Assembly (NCBI GenBank): GCA_022496805.1
Contig: CM040085.1
Coordinates: forward strand, 40,081,811 to 40,145,810
DNA from: Pohlia nutans
Lineage: Eukaryota; Streptophyta; Bryopsida; Bryales; Mniaceae
Reading direction: 5' to 3'
Length of the DNA: 64,000 bases
The translations under genes were made by a program, and so were the position numbers. Below the pieces are notes generated by a model that did no database searches, had not been told where the DNA came from, and saw only the letters and a program-made list of their open reading frames with translations. The stretch's first letter is position 1. Each line of letters starts with the position of its first letter. Below, in pieces: positions 62,227 through 64,000 of this stretch.

Positions 62227-64000
62227 ATGAATAAATAAAGCAAGAAAAGGGGGTGGTGGTTAAGACCACTACTTATTTCTTTTATATTTTCTTTGATTAG
62301 CTCAACGTAGACTCTTGTCTTTGTTACAACTTTCCTGCCTATGATAACTCACCAGCAACACCAAATCATGTATATCACATTACTGATCAAACGAATTCAA
62401 CAGGAATCGAACCCGGACCATATAAATGTAATACAACGTCCTTCACCAACCAACCCAAGAACCATGATTTGACGACCACCAAACAAAACAAATTCCAAAT
62501 TATACAATAGTTTGATCTAACCACTCATCTAAGGTTACTATTTTTTACTAGTATTTGTTACTGATTACTAAAGTGTCTATTCTCGAAAGGGAAGAGTAGT
62601 CTTGCACCAATGGCCCTTTGTCTGATGGGCACTAGCTCATTGTGAAGATGAACAAACACTTTATTCACACCGGCCATTAGGGGCCTAGAGTTTCTATCTA
62701 TCTGATAGATCAAAACCATTGGCTTTGTATGGTGGTTACTATGTTCACATTAGAGCTAATCTTATTTGGTATAAAACCTAAAAAATTCTTTTGGGTAGAT
62801 TTTCAAATTTGTAACAATTTGAAATAATGTCACTTTGAGGGTTTTAGAGGAAAATCTGTAAATATTTTTTAGTTTTTTTTGAAAAGGTTGATCACCTTCG
62901 ATATCTACAAAGGAAATAAAGTTTCGCTGAAAATTTGTTATTTTTGCAAAAGTAATGGACATTTAAAGTTAGCAAACTTTTTGGAAACTTTGAAATGTTG
63001 AATTGACCAAATATGGTTGGTGAAGTCACTAGAGGTTGGAACATAAGTGCCTTTCAATTCCTTTCTAAACTAAAAAATTTACCTTTTTGGGTTGAAAATA
63101 ACCAAATCTAAAATTTAACTCTAATACTGGAGTAAAGTTTTTTGAACTAGCAAGATGAATTAAACTCGCCAGATAAATTAAACTACCCTCACTGCCTCAC
63201 ATATATAGGCTGAAATTTTGAGACAACCATATTTGGTCGCCTAGGCTGTTCGGGGTTAGAGTTTGATGTTTGGAAATTATCAATATGGCTAGATTTGTAA
63301 ATATAGTTTCTAATAATGATTTAATATGCAAAATGATATTTTCTTCTTTTTTCAAGTTTTTTTTTTCCAATTTTTTATTTTTATACTCTAACCTTTGGAT
63401 TTTGACATAATTGACAAAAGTTACATATTGTTGCATAAAAGAAAATAGTAGAAGCTTTCATGGATTGGCACAAAATCACAACTGTTTTTGAAATAGTAAA
63501 TTTTTTATCAGTAGAACAATGTTGAGGCATTCTACTTTGACAAATTTTCAAGGATAGGGTTGCCAGTAGGGTTTCATTTTGTTAGACGTGATTTTATTTA
63601 GATTAGAAGTAGACACGATTTTCTTATTAATACATATCATAGTCTATCCCCAGGTTGGGCAAAATTATGCCTAATAATTATTTTAACATGTTCAAAATTT
63701 TAGGTAGATTTGTAGGAAGGATTTGAAAGGCGTAGGCATTCTTTATGAGTAGTTTTGAAAATTTTAGGCATTGCTACACAAAAACCGTTGCAAATCATTC
63801 ATCTAGTGCAACTTACAACAGTTGAGAGCAAATCTTGAATTTTACTTAATACCTTACCTTGTCCCATTCATGGTGTAATTTATGAGATTCTAAGCAGTGA
63901 AGTTCCTGACTTTATGAGATTTTAGGTACAATTCTCTTGTAATTTCCGATCTTTATAGAATATGGGGTTAAATAAATATATTTTTCTTAACCGAGGAGTA
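62227..64000. other. AT-rich spacer, no gene seen
   Basis: On the minus strand GGGTTCGATTCC (at 62403-62414) matches a tRNA B-box, and GTTGGTTGGTGAAGGAC upstream of it is weakly A-box-like. No cloverleaf forms, so a tRNA-derived SINE relic is the most that can be proposed. No coding exon was recognised. Confidence 0.45.

Noticed and set aside
62400..62480. tRNA gene on the minus strand
   Set aside because: The B-box match is good, but acceptor, D-arm and anticodon stems are not supported. At most a SINE relic.

Overview
The window is nuclear DNA from a land plant. It holds a plastid-type FtsZ with a transit-like N-terminus, a GT37 (xyloglucan-type) fucosyltransferase, a plant A1 aspartic protease, a plant-specific TFIIB-like factor and an ankyrin/PGG membrane protein. 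Introns are short to medium with GT-AG borders. Motifs of the TTTAGGG telomere type lie upstream of two genes. The AT-rich, MITE-dense spacers and gene content would suit a bryophyte or another non-seed plant, but the species cannot be read from the sequence.

Layout. 1-9.2 kb is gene-free and built of nested small transposons and an inverted segmental duplication. 10.2-36.2 kb is the gene block: ANK-PGG protein (+), fucosyltransferase (+), aspartic protease (-), PTF2-like factor (-), nitronate monooxygenase (+) and FtsZ (-). Exon structures are proposed for all multi-exon genes; the splice phases agree everywhere except one exon of the PTF2-like gene. 36.2-51 kb and 52.5-58 kb are again AT-rich repeat territory. 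Two weak single-exon candidate genes with TATA boxes lie near 51.1-52.2 kb (+) and 58.7-59.3 kb (-). A decayed LINE (RNase H, zinc knuckle and a PD-(D/E)xK-like tail) occupies 60.4-62.2 kb. The rest shows no recognisable gene.

Most striking structure. A swarm of short non-autonomous DNA elements all begin with TTAACCC(C/T)TAA and end with TTAGGGGTTAA or a close variant. They fall into several internally unrelated families. Many carry a small palindrome (CGTCCA-N5-TGGACG) close to one end only. An inverted paralogous segment at 8.5-8.9 kb preserves the empty site for two of these TTAA insertions at 5.1-6.3 kb. One family sits just inside the first splice donor of two different genes, and a piece of FtsZ carrying that same junction has been copied 20 kb away. 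The genes do not form an operon or an obvious pathway.
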